Of a stretch of DNA of 39,891 nucleotides, positions 17,107 to 25,839 are shown piece after piece. The stretch covers positions 1 to 39,891 of the forward strand of contig NZ_JAJLRA010000040.1 of the NCBI RefSeq assembly GCF_020991365.1, in the 5' to 3' direction. The stretch is from Streptacidiphilus sp. ASG 303 (GTDB taxonomy: Bacteria > Actinomycetota > Actinomycetes > Streptomycetales > Streptomycetaceae). A program made the position numbers and the translations under genes. Every line of letters begins with the position of its first letter. Position 1 is the stretch's first letter. Under the pieces are notes generated by a model that worked only from the letters and a program-made list of their open reading frames with translations, did no database searches and had not been told where the DNA came from.

Positions 17107-17877
17107 GTGACGACGCAGCAGGACCTCCCGGTCCCGCAGGCGGCCCCCGGCGGGTCGGAGGACCCGGCGCGGGCCGGCGGCCCCCGCCCGTCCCGCGACG
17201 GCGGCGCGGCCGCCGGGGCCGTGCCGGACGCCGGTCCGCGCCCGCGCCGCCCCTGGTCGGCCCGCCGCGTGCCCGCCGCACTGGTGGCCGCCGCGGGCGC
17301 CGTCGCCTGCGGGACGCTGCTGTACGACGTGGTGGCGGTCCGGACGGGTGCCGCGGGCGGCGCGTGGCGCCGGGAGCTGGCGGACGGGCTCGCCACCCTG
17401 CCCCTGTCGGACGCCCGGGTACTGGCCGGGGCCGCCGCGGCCGCGCTGCTCGGCCTGTGGCTGCTGGTGCTGGCGCTCACCCCGGGCCTGCGCGGCAGGC
17501 TGCCGCTGCGGGTCCCGGGAGCCCCGGAGGGGGTCCGCGCCGACCTGGAGCGCCGGGGTGCCGCGCTGCTGCTGCGGGACGCGGCGCTGCGCGTCCCGGG
17601 GGTGGGGGGAGCGCGGGTCCGGGTCGGCAGGCGCCGCGTCCGGGCCCGGGTGGACGTGCGGTTCCGCGACCCGCGGCAGGTGCGCGAGGACGTCACCGCG
17701 GCGCTCCGCGCCGAGCGCCGCGGCCTCTCCCTGGCCCGGCCGCCGCGCCTGTCGGTCCGCGTGCGCCGGGCCCCCGACCGGACGGTCGCCGCACCCGCAC
17801 CCGCGCCTGCGGCGGCGCACGCACCGGCACCGGCACCGGCACCGGCCGCACGTCACGAGGAGGAGGGCACCCGATGA
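17107..17877 (+). CDS. DUF6286-like membrane protein of the Asp23 cluster
   Basis: A 256-residue protein with a disordered N-terminus, two transmembrane helices (about 55-77 and 104-126) and a cytoplasmic C-terminal domain (about 140-225) that looks Asp23-like (alternating strand pattern, then REDVTAALRAERRGL). It matches my memory of the actinobacterial DUF6286 family beside AmaP. GTG 17107 has a good ribosome site (GGAAGGAG). An Ala/Pro tandem tail ends the protein. The stop overlaps the next ATG (ATGA). Confidence 0.75.
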   Translation: MTTQQDLPVPQAAPGGSEDPARAGGPRPSRDGGAAAGAVPDAGPRPRRPWSARRVPAALVAAAGAVACGTLLYDVVAVRTGAAGGAWRRELADGLATLPLSDARVLAGAAAAALLGLWLLVLALTPGLRGRLPLRVPGAPEGVRADLERRGAALLLRDAALRVPGVGGARVRVGRRRVRARVDVRFRDPRQVREDVTAALRAERRGLSLARPPRLSVRVRRAPDRTVAAPAPAPAAAHAPAPAPAPAARHEEEGTR

Positions 17878-18464
17878 AGGTCCAGGCTGCGGTGAACCGG
17901 ATCCTGCTGGCGCTGGCCGGCCTGGCCCTGCTCGGCGGCGGGCTGCTGGTCCTGGCCGGCGGCCTGGACCTGCTCCCCGGGACGGGGGACGGGCGGCTGC
18001 CCGGTCCGCACGACGTGCTGCTCGGCCGGGCCCAGCGCACCCGCTTCACCGGCGAGGGCTGGTGGTGGCCCGCCGTCATCGCCGGCCTCGCCCTCGCCGT
18101 CGTGCTCGCCGTGTGGTGGCTGACGGCCCAGCCGGGTCCGCGCACCGCCGGCCGCCTGGTCCTGGGCGGGCCGAGGCCGCCGGAGGGCGTCGAGCTGCGC
18201 GGCCAGGCGCTCGGCGACGCGGTCGCCGCCCAGGCGGCGGGGCTGCCCGGCGTCCGGCGGGCCGGAGTGCGCCCGGTGGGGCGCCCGGACCGGCCGCGGG
18301 CGCGGATCGCGCTCACCCTGGCCCCGGACGGCGAACCGGCGGCGGTCCTGCGGGCGCTGTGCGAGGGGCCGCTGGCGGACGCCCGCACGTCCGCGGGCTG
18401 GGCGTCGCTGCCGGCGGACGTGCGGCTGCGGGTCGCCGGGCACCGCACCCGGCGCGCCGAGTAG
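17874..18464 (+). CDS. amaP: AmaP-like alkaline shock membrane anchor
   Basis: A 196-residue membrane protein: TM1 at about 10-34, a short loop (LLPGTGDGRLPGPHDVLLG), TM2 at about 63-85 (WWWPAVIAGLALAVVLAVWW), then a cytoplasmic domain with an Asp23-like fold. This is the AmaP layout, which tethers Asp23 to the membrane. The start overlaps the upstream stop (ATGA), so it is in the same operon. The symbol is by family; function here is inferred. Confidence 0.8.
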   Translation: MKVQAAVNRILLALAGLALLGGGLLVLAGGLDLLPGTGDGRLPGPHDVLLGRAQRTRFTGEGWWWPAVIAGLALAVVLAVWWLTAQPGPRTAGRLVLGGPRPPEGVELRGQALGDAVAAQAAGLPGVRRAGVRPVGRPDRPRARIALTLAPDGEPAAVLRALCEGPLADARTSAGWASLPADVRLRVAGHRTRRAE

Positions 18465-18497
18465 GCGGAGGAGGGCGGGTGCGGCGGACGGGCACGG

Positions 18498-18531
18498 GGA
18501 CGCCGGGCCCGGGGCGGTCCGGGCCCCGTCC
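18498..18531 (+). terminator. Hairpin between AmaP and ECF sigma genes
   Basis: A stem of 13 pairs with a 2-base bulge (18498-18512 with 18519-18531) and a 6-base loop, in the 253-bp gap. It may end the first half of the cluster or attenuate read-through into the sigma gene. Confidence 0.45.
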
Positions 18532-18717
18532 GGGTGGTCCGGCCGGTGCGGACGGCGGTTCGGCCGCCTCCCGGCGGTGTCCCGTGCCTCACTCGGTGCG
18601 GTGCGGCGCGGCTTCGGACGCGCCTTCCCGGACAGAAGCCCCTGGCGCCCGGCCGCCCCCGCGGCGGCGCCCCGCCCCGTCCCGACGGACCGGGGCCACG
18701 GACGAGATGAGGAGCAG

Positions 18718-19497
18718 ATGGGAGAAGGTCCCTCGACCGCCGTGCCCGGCGACGGCCGCGCGGGGCCGGCCGCGGACGCCCCGGGCCTCCTCCCCCACGG
18801 GGACGGGCCGGGGACGGAGCAGGCCGGGCCGGGGCGGTCCGGTCCCTCGCGGCCCGGTCCGGGGCCGGGCACGGCCGGTCCGGCCGCCCGGTCCGCCCCT
18901 GCCCCAGCCCCAGCCCCTGCCCCCGTCGCCGCCCGCGTCCCCGTGCCGGACGAGCGCCTGCTGGACGACCGGCTGCTGGCCGTCCGCGCCGCCGAGGGCG
19001 ACGACGACGCCTTCGCGGAGCTGGTCCGCCGCCACAGCGGGACCATGCTGGCCCTCGCCCACCGCATGCTCGGCAGCCGCCCCGACGCCGAGGACGCCGT
19101 GCAGGACGCCTTCGTCAGCGCGTGGCGCCGGCTGCCGGAGTTCCGCCACGACTCGGCGTTCGGCACCTGGATGTACCGCATCGTCACCAACCGCTGCCTC
19201 AACGCCCTGCGCAGCCGCCCGCCCGCCGTGCGGCTGGAGGACGTGCCCGAGCCCCCGGCGTCCGGGGGCCTCGGCGCCCCGGCCCGCACCGCCGAGGCGG
19301 ACGCCGCCATGGCCGCCCTCGCCGAGGCGCTCCAGCGGCTCAGCCCCGAGCAGCGGGCCTGCTGGGTGCTGCGGGAGCTGCACGGCCTCCCCTACGAGGA
19401 GATCGCGCACGTGACGGATACCAGTGAGCAGGCGGTGCGCGGCAGACTCTTCCGCGCACGGCGGGCCCTGACGGAGGTGATGAGCCCATGGCGCTAG
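18718..19497 (+). CDS. ECF sigma factor of the Asp23 cluster
   Basis: A 259-residue sigma-70 family protein with a disordered Pro/Gly-rich N-terminus (about 80 residues). Region 2 spans about 97-165 (DDDAFAELVRRHSG, DAEDAVQDAFVSAWRRLPEF, FGTWMYRIVTNRCLN). Region 4 spans about 198-252 (LQRLSPEQRACWVLRELHGL, YEEIAHVTDTSEQAVRGRLF). There is no region 3, so it is ECF class and resembles the SigM/SigW group. ATG 18718 is chosen for its ribosome site (GAGGAG) and because the upstream frame has no domain. The next gene, coding a zinc-binding Asp23 protein, overlaps its end by 10 bases, as sigma/anti-sigma pairs often do. It likely controls this cluster. Confidence 0.88.
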   Translation: MGEGPSTAVPGDGRAGPAADAPGLLPHGDGPGTEQAGPGRSGPSRPGPGPGTAGPAARSAPAPAPAPAPVAARVPVPDERLLDDRLLAVRAAEGDDDAFAELVRRHSGTMLALAHRMLGSRPDAEDAVQDAFVSAWRRLPEFRHDSAFGTWMYRIVTNRCLNALRSRPPAVRLEDVPEPPASGGLGAPARTAEADAAMAALAEALQRLSPEQRACWVLRELHGLPYEEIAHVTDTSEQAVRGRLFRARRALTEVMSPWR

Positions 19498-20285
19498 GCG
19501 ATCGGCCGGACACCCCGGGCGGGGACGGACCGCGGCGGCACGACGGCCTTCGGCGGGAGACCGGTGTGCGGCGGGAGACCGGTGTGCGGCAGGACACGGG
19601 TCCGCGGCAGGACACCGCGTCCCTGCCCGGCACCGGGCTGCCGCCCGGGGACGAGCTGCTGCCCTGCGGGCGCTCGCTCGGCGGCGCCTGGGACGACGTC
19701 GACTCCGGGAGCGGGCCGCCCGACGGCCACCCCGCCGACTGCCCGTACTGCCGGGAGGCCGCGGACGGGCTGCGGGCGCTGGGCCGGGCCGCGCGGTCCC
19801 TGCGGGCGCAGACCCCGGGGGCGCGGCCGGAGGCCGGCACCGACGCCTTCACGGCCCGGGTGATGGAGGCGGTGCGCGCCGAGGTGCGGCTCGGCAGGCT
19901 GCTGCCGCTGGGTCCGCCGGAGGAACGGCTGCGGGTGTCCGAGGCCGCCGCGGCGAAGGTGCTGCGGGGCGCGGCCGACGCCGTCCCCGGGGTGCGGGCG
20001 GCGAGCTGCCGCCTGATGGCCGAGGAGGACGGCGGCGTACGGGTCGCGATGACCCTGGCCGCCGGGCTGGACACGCCCTTCCCCGAGCAGGCGGACCGGG
20101 TGCGGCGGGCCGTGCGGGACGCGGCCGACCGCGCCCTGGGGCTCGTCGTGGGCGGGGTCGACCTGGAGGTGTCGGCGCTGCTGCCGTCACCGGACGGCGC
20201 GGCGGAGGACGCGGGGGGTCCCGCGGCGGGTCGCCCGGCGGAGGACGGACCGGCCGCCGGTCCGGCGGACGAGGAGGAGCGATGA
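19488..20285 (+). CDS. Zinc-finger anti-sigma-like domain fused to Asp23 domain
   Basis: A 265-residue soluble protein. The N-terminus carries four 6-residue repeats (RRETGV, RRETGV, RQDTGP, RQDTAS; about 22-45). A zinc-binding anti-sigma-like motif follows: C60 and the H-x3-C-x2-C signature H81/C85/C88 (GHPADCPYC). The second half (about 145-232) is Asp23-like: VSEAAAAKVLRGAADAVPGV, VRVAMTLAAGL, GGVDLEVSALL. It overlaps the sigma gene by 10 bases and has GGAGGTGAT upstream. It is probably the anti-sigma factor and would couple the Asp23 scaffold to sigma release; this is inference. No transmembrane segment is seen, unlike most such anti-sigma factors. Confidence 0.75.
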   Translation: MALGDRPDTPGGDGPRRHDGLRRETGVRRETGVRQDTGPRQDTASLPGTGLPPGDELLPCGRSLGGAWDDVDSGSGPPDGHPADCPYCREAADGLRALGRAARSLRAQTPGARPEAGTDAFTARVMEAVRAEVRLGRLLPLGPPEERLRVSEAAAAKVLRGAADAVPGVRAASCRLMAEEDGGVRVAMTLAAGLDTPFPEQADRVRRAVRDAADRALGLVVGGVDLEVSALLPSPDGAAEDAGGPAAGRPAEDGPAAGPADEEER

Positions 20286-20821
20286 ACCGGGTCACCGACG
20301 CCGAGGTCGCGGCGGCCGCCGCCGGGGCCGCGCTGGCCGTTCCCGGCGTCGCCGGGCTGCAGCCGCGCGTCGCCGACCTGCTCTCCCGGGCCGCGGCCCG
20401 GTTCGCGGGCGAGGTGGCCGCCCAGGTCACGGGCCAGGTCACGGGCCAGGCCGCGGATCAGGCCGCGGGCCGTGCGGGCGGCTCCGGCGCCGGACGGGTG
20501 CCGGACGGGGCGGGCGTCCGGGCGGAGCGGCAGGGCGGCGGCGCGGGATGGCAGGTGGAGGTGCGCTGCGTCCTGGACGGCGGGACGAGGGCCCTGGACG
20601 CGGCGCGCGCCGTGCGCGCCGCCGTCCTGGCGGCGGTCGCGGACCTGCTGGCCGCCCGCGGGGAGCCGGAGCCGGTCTCGGTGGGCGTGACGGTCACCCG
20701 CGTCGGCCTCCCCGTGCCCGCCGGAGAGGGTGCCGCGCCGTCCGGCGCGGCACCCTCCGGTGAAGCGGCGGGGCGCGGGCGGGCGGGCGGACCGGAGCGG
20801 AGCCCGCAGCCGCAGGACTGA
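20282..20821 (+). CDS. Asp23-like protein (3), end of cluster
   Basis: A 179-residue protein with a divergent Asp23-like domain: DAEVAAAAAGAALAVPGVAG, a Gln/Ala repeat region (AAQVTGQVTGQAADQAAG), WQVEVRCVLDGG, VRAAVLAAVADLLAARG and VSVGVTVTRVGLP. The start overlaps the upstream stop (ATGA). A perfect 14-bp hairpin (20726-20757) lies within its 3' coding end. Confidence 0.72.
   Translation: MNRVTDAEVAAAAAGAALAVPGVAGLQPRVADLLSRAAARFAGEVAAQVTGQVTGQAADQAAGRAGGSGAGRVPDGAGVRAERQGGGAGWQVEVRCVLDGGTRALDAARAVRAAVLAAVADLLAARGEPEPVSVGVTVTRVGLPVPAGEGAAPSGAAPSGEAAGRGRAGGPERSPQPQD
20726..20757 (+). terminator. Hairpin inside the 3' end of the last Asp23-like gene
   Basis: A 14-bp perfect stem (20726-20739 with 20744-20757) and a 4-base loop. 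It lies 62 bases before the stop, with no T-run. It may act as an overlapping terminator of the cluster. Confidence 0.4.
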
Positions 20822-20962
20822 CCGGCCCGGACGCGGCACCGGTCCCGTCACCGGCCTCGTCGCCGACGGCGGCCTCGTCACCGCCGCCGTCACCGGCGGG
20901 GCGTCCCACCGGGCCGTACGCCGCCGCCGGCCACCCGCACGCCCCCGTAGACTCGGGGGACT

Positions 20963-21724
20963 GTGAGCGCCTCCACCGAATCCCGCCCCTACCCGCACAC
21001 CGCCACGCCCGAGCAGCATCGGGAGCGGCGGATCCGCTCGTTCCACCCGCGCCGCGGCCGGATGAGCGCCACCCAGGAGACCGCCCTGGAGCGGCTGTGG
21101 CCGCGGTACGGGACGCCGATCGACAGCACGCCGCTGGACCTGGCGGAGCTGTTCGGCCGGGAGCTGCCGGTGGTGCTGGAGATCGGCTTCGGCATGGGCG
21201 AGACCACCGCGGCGATGGCGGCGGCGGACCCGTCGACCGGCATCCTCGCGGTGGACGTCCACACCCCCGGCCACGGCAACCTGCTCACCCGCGTCGAGGA
21301 GGACGGCCTGGCGAACGTGCGCCTCGCCGCCGGCGACGCGGTGGTGCTGCTGCGCGACATGCTCGCGCCGGCCTCGCTCGCGGGGCTGCGGGTGTACTTC
21401 CCCGACCCCTGGCCGAAGGCGAGGCACCACAAGCGGCGGCTGATCCAGCCGGAGTTCACGGCCCTTGCCGCGTCCCGGCTGGCCCCGGGCGCGACGGTGC
21501 ACTGCGCGACCGACTGGGAGCCGTACGCCGAGCAGATGCTGGAGGTGCTGTCGGCCTCGCCGGAGCTGGAGAACCTCCACCCGGAGGGCGACGGGACGGT
21601 CCTGGAGGACGGCAGCGTGCCCGGCTACGCGCCGCGGCCGGCGTGGCGGCCGGTGACCAAGTTCGAGCGGCAGGGCCTGCGCAAGGGGCACGTGGTCCAC
21701 GACCTGCTGTTCCGCCGCCGCTGA
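20963..21724 (+). CDS. trmB: tRNA (guanine46-N7)-methyltransferase
   Basis: A 253-residue SAM-dependent enzyme that makes m7G46 in the tRNA variable loop. The SAM motif EIGFGMGETTAAMA is at about 73-86. The TrmB hallmark YFPDPWPKARHHKRR is at about 145-159, followed by CATDWEPYAEQML and the terminal TKFERQGLRKGHVVHDLLF. Length is normal. GTG 20963 was taken because the conserved region begins soon after (RIRSFHPRRGRMS). A short 7-bp hairpin follows the gene at 21739-21756. Confidence 0.95.
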   Translation: MSASTESRPYPHTATPEQHRERRIRSFHPRRGRMSATQETALERLWPRYGTPIDSTPLDLAELFGRELPVVLEIGFGMGETTAAMAAADPSTGILAVDVHTPGHGNLLTRVEEDGLANVRLAAGDAVVLLRDMLAPASLAGLRVYFPDPWPKARHHKRRLIQPEFTALAASRLAPGATVHCATDWEPYAEQMLEVLSASPELENLHPEGDGTVLEDGSVPGYAPRPAWRPVTKFERQGLRKGHVVHDLLFRRR

Positions 21725-21738
21725 CGCCCCGTCCGCCC

Positions 21739-21756
21739 CGCCGGGTGGGCCCGGCG
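21739..21756 (+). terminator. Short hairpin after trmB
   Basis: A 7-bp perfect stem (CGCCGGG/CCCGGCG) and a 4-base loop, 15 bases after the stop. Confidence 0.4.
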
Positions 21757-21868
21757 CCCGTCCGGCGCTGACCCGGCGCATCCGAGCCGCGACGGTGCGT
21801 GCGCCGGGCGCGACCGTGGGTGGCCGAAGCCCTCCCCGTCGCGGGCCGAGTCGCCTAGGGTCAGGGGG

Positions 21869-23278
21869 ATGAGCAGCGTGCAGCCGGTCCGCCCGTGGCA
21901 GTCCGCGCAGGCCCGCCCGGGACACGTCCGGCCGGACCCCGTCCGGCCGCGGCCGCCCGCCGGGCACCCGCCCGGCTCCGCCGACGGACCGGCGCGCAGA
22001 GCGCCGGGCAGGCCCCGTACGGGCGGCCTCCGCACACCCGGGCTCCGCGCGGGCAGCCTCCGCGCGGGCAGTTTCCGCACGCGTGTCCTCGGCACCGGCG
22101 GCCCCCGCACGGACGGGCTCCCGGCGGGGCGGACCGGCCGCGCGGTCCGGTTCGCGGTGCCGGCGGCGGCGCTGGCCCTGCTCCTGTGCGGGGTGGCGAT
22201 CCTGGAGCTGGTGGAGCGGCAGACCGGCCGACCCGGCCTCCTGGTGGGCCTGGGGCTGGCGGTGCTGCCGGTACCCCTGGTGCTGGGGGCCCTCGCCTGG
22301 CTGGACCGGGTGGAGCCGACCCCCGTCCGCGCCCTGGTGTTCTGCTTCGGCTGGGGCGCGTGCGCGGCCACGCTGGTGGCCATCCTCGCCAACACCTGGA
22401 CCGCCGACCTGCTCGCCTCCCACCGGGGCGCGCGGGGCGAGACGATCGGCTCGGCGGTGGCGGCGCCGCTGGTGGAGGAGACCTGCAAGGGCGCCGCGGT
22501 CCTGCTGCTGTTCCTGCTGCGGCGCCGGTACGTCGGCTCCGTCGCCGGCGGCATCGTGCTGGCCGGCGTCACCGCGTGCGGCTTCGCCTTCACCGAGAAC
22601 GTCCTCTACCTGGGCCGTTCCTGGACCGAGGACCGGGCGGCGGGCCACGGCATCGACGCGACGGTGTGCACCTTCGTCCTGCGCGGCGTGCTCTCGCCGT
22701 TCGCCCACCCGCTGTTCACCGCCCTGATCGGGATCGGCTTCGCCACGGCGGCCCTGGCCCGCGGCCGCCTGCTGCGCACGGCGGCGCCCGCCGGCGGCTG
22801 GCTGGCCGCGACGGTGCTGCACGGCACCTGGAACGCGGCCGCGGCGCTCGGCACCGGCGGCTTCCTGCTGGTCTACGGGGTCTTCATGGTGCCGGTCTTC
22901 GGCGGCGTGATCGGGCTGGCGGTGCGGGCGCGCGGCGCCGGCCTGCGGGCGGCCCGCCTCCAGCTCCCGGCGTACGTCCGGGCGGGCTGGCTGGGCGAGG
23001 ACGAGCCGGAGGCGCTGGGGACGGTACGGCTGCGCGGGAGGGCCCGCCGGCGGGCCCGGGCCCTGCACGGGCCCGCGGGGGCGCGGGCGGTGGACGAGTA
23101 CGTCGCCCTGGCGACCGCGCTGGCGCTGCTGCGCCGCCGGGCCGAGCGGGGGGCGGTGCCGGTCGCGGAGTTCGCGGTGCGCGAGTACGGGCTGCTGCAG
23201 CGGCTGTGGCGGCTGCGTCCGCTGGCGTCGCCCGCCCTGGCGGAGGCCGCGGCGGAGCAGCGGGCGGACGGCGGCTGA
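21869..23278 (+). CDS. PrsW-family intramembrane metalloprotease
   Basis: A 469-residue polytopic membrane protein with a disordered 90-residue N-terminus and about eight hydrophobic segments (about 95-320). PrsW motifs are present: EETCKG at 203-208, ENVLYL at 243-248, FAHPLFT with H280, and a late HGTWNA. These Glu/His residues are the proposed metal site. In Bacillus, PrsW cleaves the anti-sigma factor RsiW. Here the zinc-finger/Asp23 protein and the transmembrane sigma fusion are conceivable but unproven targets. The cytoplasmic tail (about 340-469) is Arg-rich. The N-terminus has short tandem repeats (LRAGS). ATG 21869 has GGTCAGGGGG upstream. Confidence 0.87.
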   Translation: MSSVQPVRPWQSAQARPGHVRPDPVRPRPPAGHPPGSADGPARRAPGRPRTGGLRTPGLRAGSLRAGSFRTRVLGTGGPRTDGLPAGRTGRAVRFAVPAAALALLLCGVAILELVERQTGRPGLLVGLGLAVLPVPLVLGALAWLDRVEPTPVRALVFCFGWGACAATLVAILANTWTADLLASHRGARGETIGSAVAAPLVEETCKGAAVLLLFLLRRRYVGSVAGGIVLAGVTACGFAFTENVLYLGRSWTEDRAAGHGIDATVCTFVLRGVLSPFAHPLFTALIGIGFATAALARGRLLRTAAPAGGWLAATVLHGTWNAAAALGTGGFLLVYGVFMVPVFGGVIGLAVRARGAGLRAARLQLPAYVRAGWLGEDEPEALGTVRLRGRARRRARALHGPAGARAVDEYVALATALALLRRRAERGAVPVAEFAVREYGLLQRLWRLRPLASPALAEAAAEQRADGG

Positions 23279-23454
23279 GCGGACGTGAGGCACGGGGGCG
23301 CGGGGCGGGACGCGGGGCGCCGACCGCGGGGGCGGGACGCGGGGACAGGGGCACACATGTGCGGTAACACGTTCGGTACATCTCCGATTGCGGAGCGTGG
23401 CGAAGCGTGAAATCCGTGGAGGGGAAAGACCCGTCTCCTCCGAAAGGCTCTGCC

Positions 23455-24006
23455 ATGCGCAACCGACGGCTCGCCGCCGTACTCGCCGGTGCCCTCCTCG
23501 CCGGCTCGCTGACCGCCGGTGCGGGGGTCGCGCTCGCGACCGCCGACCGTGACGCCGCCCCGGCGGCGGCCCAGGCCGCCCCCAGGGCCGACGCCTCCCG
23601 CACGGTCGACCTGCTGGGCTCGCTCGGCGAGGTCACCAGCCGGGTCAACGACCTGGTCTCCTCCGCCAAGCGCGGCGGGGCCGTCGCCCAGGCGCAGCAG
23701 AACGCCGGTGCGCTCGGCGACGCCGCGCAGCAGCTCTCCGCCAAGGTCGGACGGCAGGCGGGGCAGGGCGTCCCGGCCCGGGGCAAGGGCGGCGCCCGTG
23801 CCGCGGCCGCGCTCCCCTCCGTCGACGACGTGATCGGCAAGCTCAAGGGCCACGTCCAGGACCTGCTCACGGCACTGCAGAAGAACGACCAGAAGGCCGT
23901 CAGCGACGCGATCCAGCAGATCGCCGACGACGCCGTGGCGCTGGTGAAGGCGGTCCTCGCCGCCCTCGGGGTGGCGCTCCCGGCGCTCCCGGCCGCCGCC
24001 TCCTGA
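23455..24006 (+). CDS. Secreted alanine-rich protein
   Basis: A 183-residue exported protein. A signal peptide is clear (MRNRRLAAVLAGALLAGSL and on to an Ala-x-Ala-type site near 25-35). The mature part is helical and Ala/Gln/Val-rich (TVDLLGSLGEVTSRVNDLV, DDVIGKLKGHVQDLLTALQK, VSDAIQQIADDAVALVKAVL), with no Cys and no recognised domain. Similar small secreted proteins are common in Streptomyces without known function. ATG 23455 is preceded by GAAAGG. A strong terminator follows at 24052-24086. Confidence 0.75.
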   Translation: MRNRRLAAVLAGALLAGSLTAGAGVALATADRDAAPAAAQAAPRADASRTVDLLGSLGEVTSRVNDLVSSAKRGGAVAQAQQNAGALGDAAQQLSAKVGRQAGQGVPARGKGGARAAAALPSVDDVIGKLKGHVQDLLTALQKNDQKAVSDAIQQIADDAVALVKAVLAALGVALPALPAAAS

Positions 24007-24051
24007 GCGACCGGCCGCCGCCTCCCGGAACCCGGGGGGCCGTACGGCACA

Positions 24052-24086
24052 GAGGGGCCGCAGCCGGTGTCCGGCTGCGGCCCCTC
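24052..24086. terminator. Bidirectional terminator between convergent genes
   Basis: A 16-bp perfect stem (24052-24067 with 24071-24086) and a 3-base loop. It lies between the secreted protein (plus, ends 24006) and the serine hydrolase (minus, ends 24123) and is the strongest hairpin of this part. Confidence 0.85.
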
Positions 24087-24122
24087 ACCCGTGCGCCCCT
24101 GAGCGCCGGGGTCCTTGGCGGC

Positions 24123-25535
24123 TCAGTGGCCGAAGGCCGCCACCGGGGACGCCCCGGGGCCGCCGGAGGTGCCGGGGCGCTTCGCCGGCGGCCTGGACGA
24201 CGGCCGGGGGGACGGGGACGCCCCGGGCAGCGCGTAGAGGTGGCGGGGCGTCACGATCCGGGTGACGGCGGTGGCGAAGAGGGTGCCGGGCTCGCCGCCG
24301 GAGGGGGCGGGGGCGTCGGTGTTGACGAGCACCACGAGGGTCGCGCCCGCCGCGGGCAGGTGGACGGCGACGGTCTGGTAGCCGGGCAGCGAGCCGTTGT
24401 GGCCGATCCAGCCGTTGAGGTCGAAGATGCCGAGGCCGTAGCCGAGGCCCGGAGCGCCCGTGGGGAGGGTCCGCAGGCGCTGCCGCTGGGTGGCGGGGGT
24501 GAGCAGGGTGCCGCGGGCGGCGGTGACGGCCCAGGCCCGCAGGTCGTCGAGGTCCGAGATCACGGCGCCGGCGGCCCACGCCCAGGAGGGGTCCCAGTCG
24601 GTGGCGTCGGCGACCGCGCCGGTGGGCGTCTGCCGCGTGTAGCCGCGGGCGTGCGGCTCCGGGAACTCCGGCCCGATCGGCAGCAGCGTCCGCCGCAGCC
24701 GGACCGGGTCCATCACCCGCTCCGCGAGATAGCGGTACAGCGGCATCCCGGAGGCCTTCTCCACCACCAGGCCGAGCAGCACGGTGTTGGTGTTGGAGTA
24801 CTGGAACGCCATGCCCGGCCGGGCCGTGGCGGGGTGCCGGAAGGCGTACGCGAGCAGCTGCCGCGGTGTGAACGCGCGGTGCGGGTCGGCGAGGAACGCC
24901 TTGTCGAAGGCGGCGTCCTCGGTGTACGAGAAGAGGCCGCTGCGCATCTCGGCCAACTGGCGCAGGGTGATCCGGCCGCCGCCGGGGACGCCGTCCACGT
25001 AGCGGGAGACCGGGTCGTCCAGCCGCACGCGGCCGCGGTCCACCAGCTGCAGCAGCGCGGTGACGGTGAAGGTCTTGGTCTCACTGCCGATCCGGAAGCC
25101 GAGGCGGGGCGACATGGGGATGCGCCCGGACCGGTCGGCGCTGCCGAGGGCGCGCACGTACCGGCCGCCCGGCGTCCACAGCCCCACCAGCGCGCCGGGC
25201 GCCCTCGTGTCGCGGAGCACCTTCCGCACCGCCCGGTCGAGTTCGGCGACGACGGCGGGGGTCAGGCGGCGCGCCCCGTCGGGTGCGCCGTCGGCCGGGG
25301 TGAGGGCGGCGGGGCTGCCGCCGCCGGCGGCGAGGGCGGCGGCGGGGACCGCGGCGGGCCCGGCGGACGAGGGTCCGGCGGATCCGGGCCGAGCGGATCC
25401 AGGCCCGGCGGACGCGGGCCCGGCGGGCGATCCGGGGGCCGCGCAGGCCGGGAGGCCCAGGACGGCGGCCAGGACCGCCGCCGCGGCGGCGTGGCGCACC
25501 CGCAGCGGCGCCCGGCGCTCGGGGGTGCGCGTCAT
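24123..25535 (-). CDS. Serine hydrolase lipoprotein (class C beta-lactamase / DD-peptidase fold)
   Basis: A 470-residue exported protein. An Arg-containing signal peptide ends in a lipobox (LPAC, Cys31), so it is probably lipid-anchored. A repetitive Gly/Ser/Pro/Ala linker (about 35-75) precedes the hydrolase domain (about 90-450). Catalytic motifs are SETK (Ser151, Lys154), YSN (Tyr245) and IGHNGSLPGY. These define the beta-lactamase/D-Ala-D-Ala carboxypeptidase/esterase superfamily; which activity applies cannot be read from sequence. The Ser/Pro-rich C-terminus is disordered. ATG 25535 has an excellent ribosome site (GAGGAGGAGA). Confidence 0.88.
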   Translation of the reverse strand: MTRTPERRAPLRVRHAAAAAVLAAVLGLPACAAPGSPAGPASAGPGSARPGSAGPSSAGPAAVPAAALAAGGGSPAALTPADGAPDGARRLTPAVVAELDRAVRKVLRDTRAPGALVGLWTPGGRYVRALGSADRSGRIPMSPRLGFRIGSETKTFTVTALLQLVDRGRVRLDDPVSRYVDGVPGGGRITLRQLAEMRSGLFSYTEDAAFDKAFLADPHRAFTPRQLLAYAFRHPATARPGMAFQYSNTNTVLLGLVVEKASGMPLYRYLAERVMDPVRLRRTLLPIGPEFPEPHARGYTRQTPTGAVADATDWDPSWAWAAGAVISDLDDLRAWAVTAARGTLLTPATQRQRLRTLPTGAPGLGYGLGIFDLNGWIGHNGSLPGYQTVAVHLPAAGATLVVLVNTDAPAPSGGEPGTLFATAVTRIVTPRHLYALPGASPSPRPSSRPPAKRPGTSGGPGASPVAAFGH

Positions 25536-25839
25536 CTCGGTCTCCTCCTCGGACGTGCCGCGGGACGCCTCCTGCCGCCCTGCTCGGGGCCGCGGGAGGG
25601 ACGGCACGATCAACGTAAGCGGGGGCGCGGAGGACGGCGACGCGGGCGGGGTCCTCCCGGGTCCATCCGGGTGGGGCACCCGGCCACGCGTCCGCGCGCC
25701 GCGGCGCTCAGGCCGCCGCGGCTGGTAGCGGGACGGCCCCCGGTCCGCCCCGCAGCGCCGGCCCTCCGCTTCCCGCGGGCCTGCTCCGGCCCGGGGAAAC
25801 CCGCTCGACACCCCCCGGCGGCCCCGGCAGAGTCCCCCC
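25536..25839. other. Divergent intergenic region
   Basis: 304 bp between the serine hydrolase and the nucleotidyltransferase. The least GC-rich spot is around 25608-25620 (minus strand CTTACGTTGATCG), possibly part of the hydrolase promoter. The unit CCGGGT is repeated near 25647-25665. Nothing else is seen. Confidence 0.35.
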
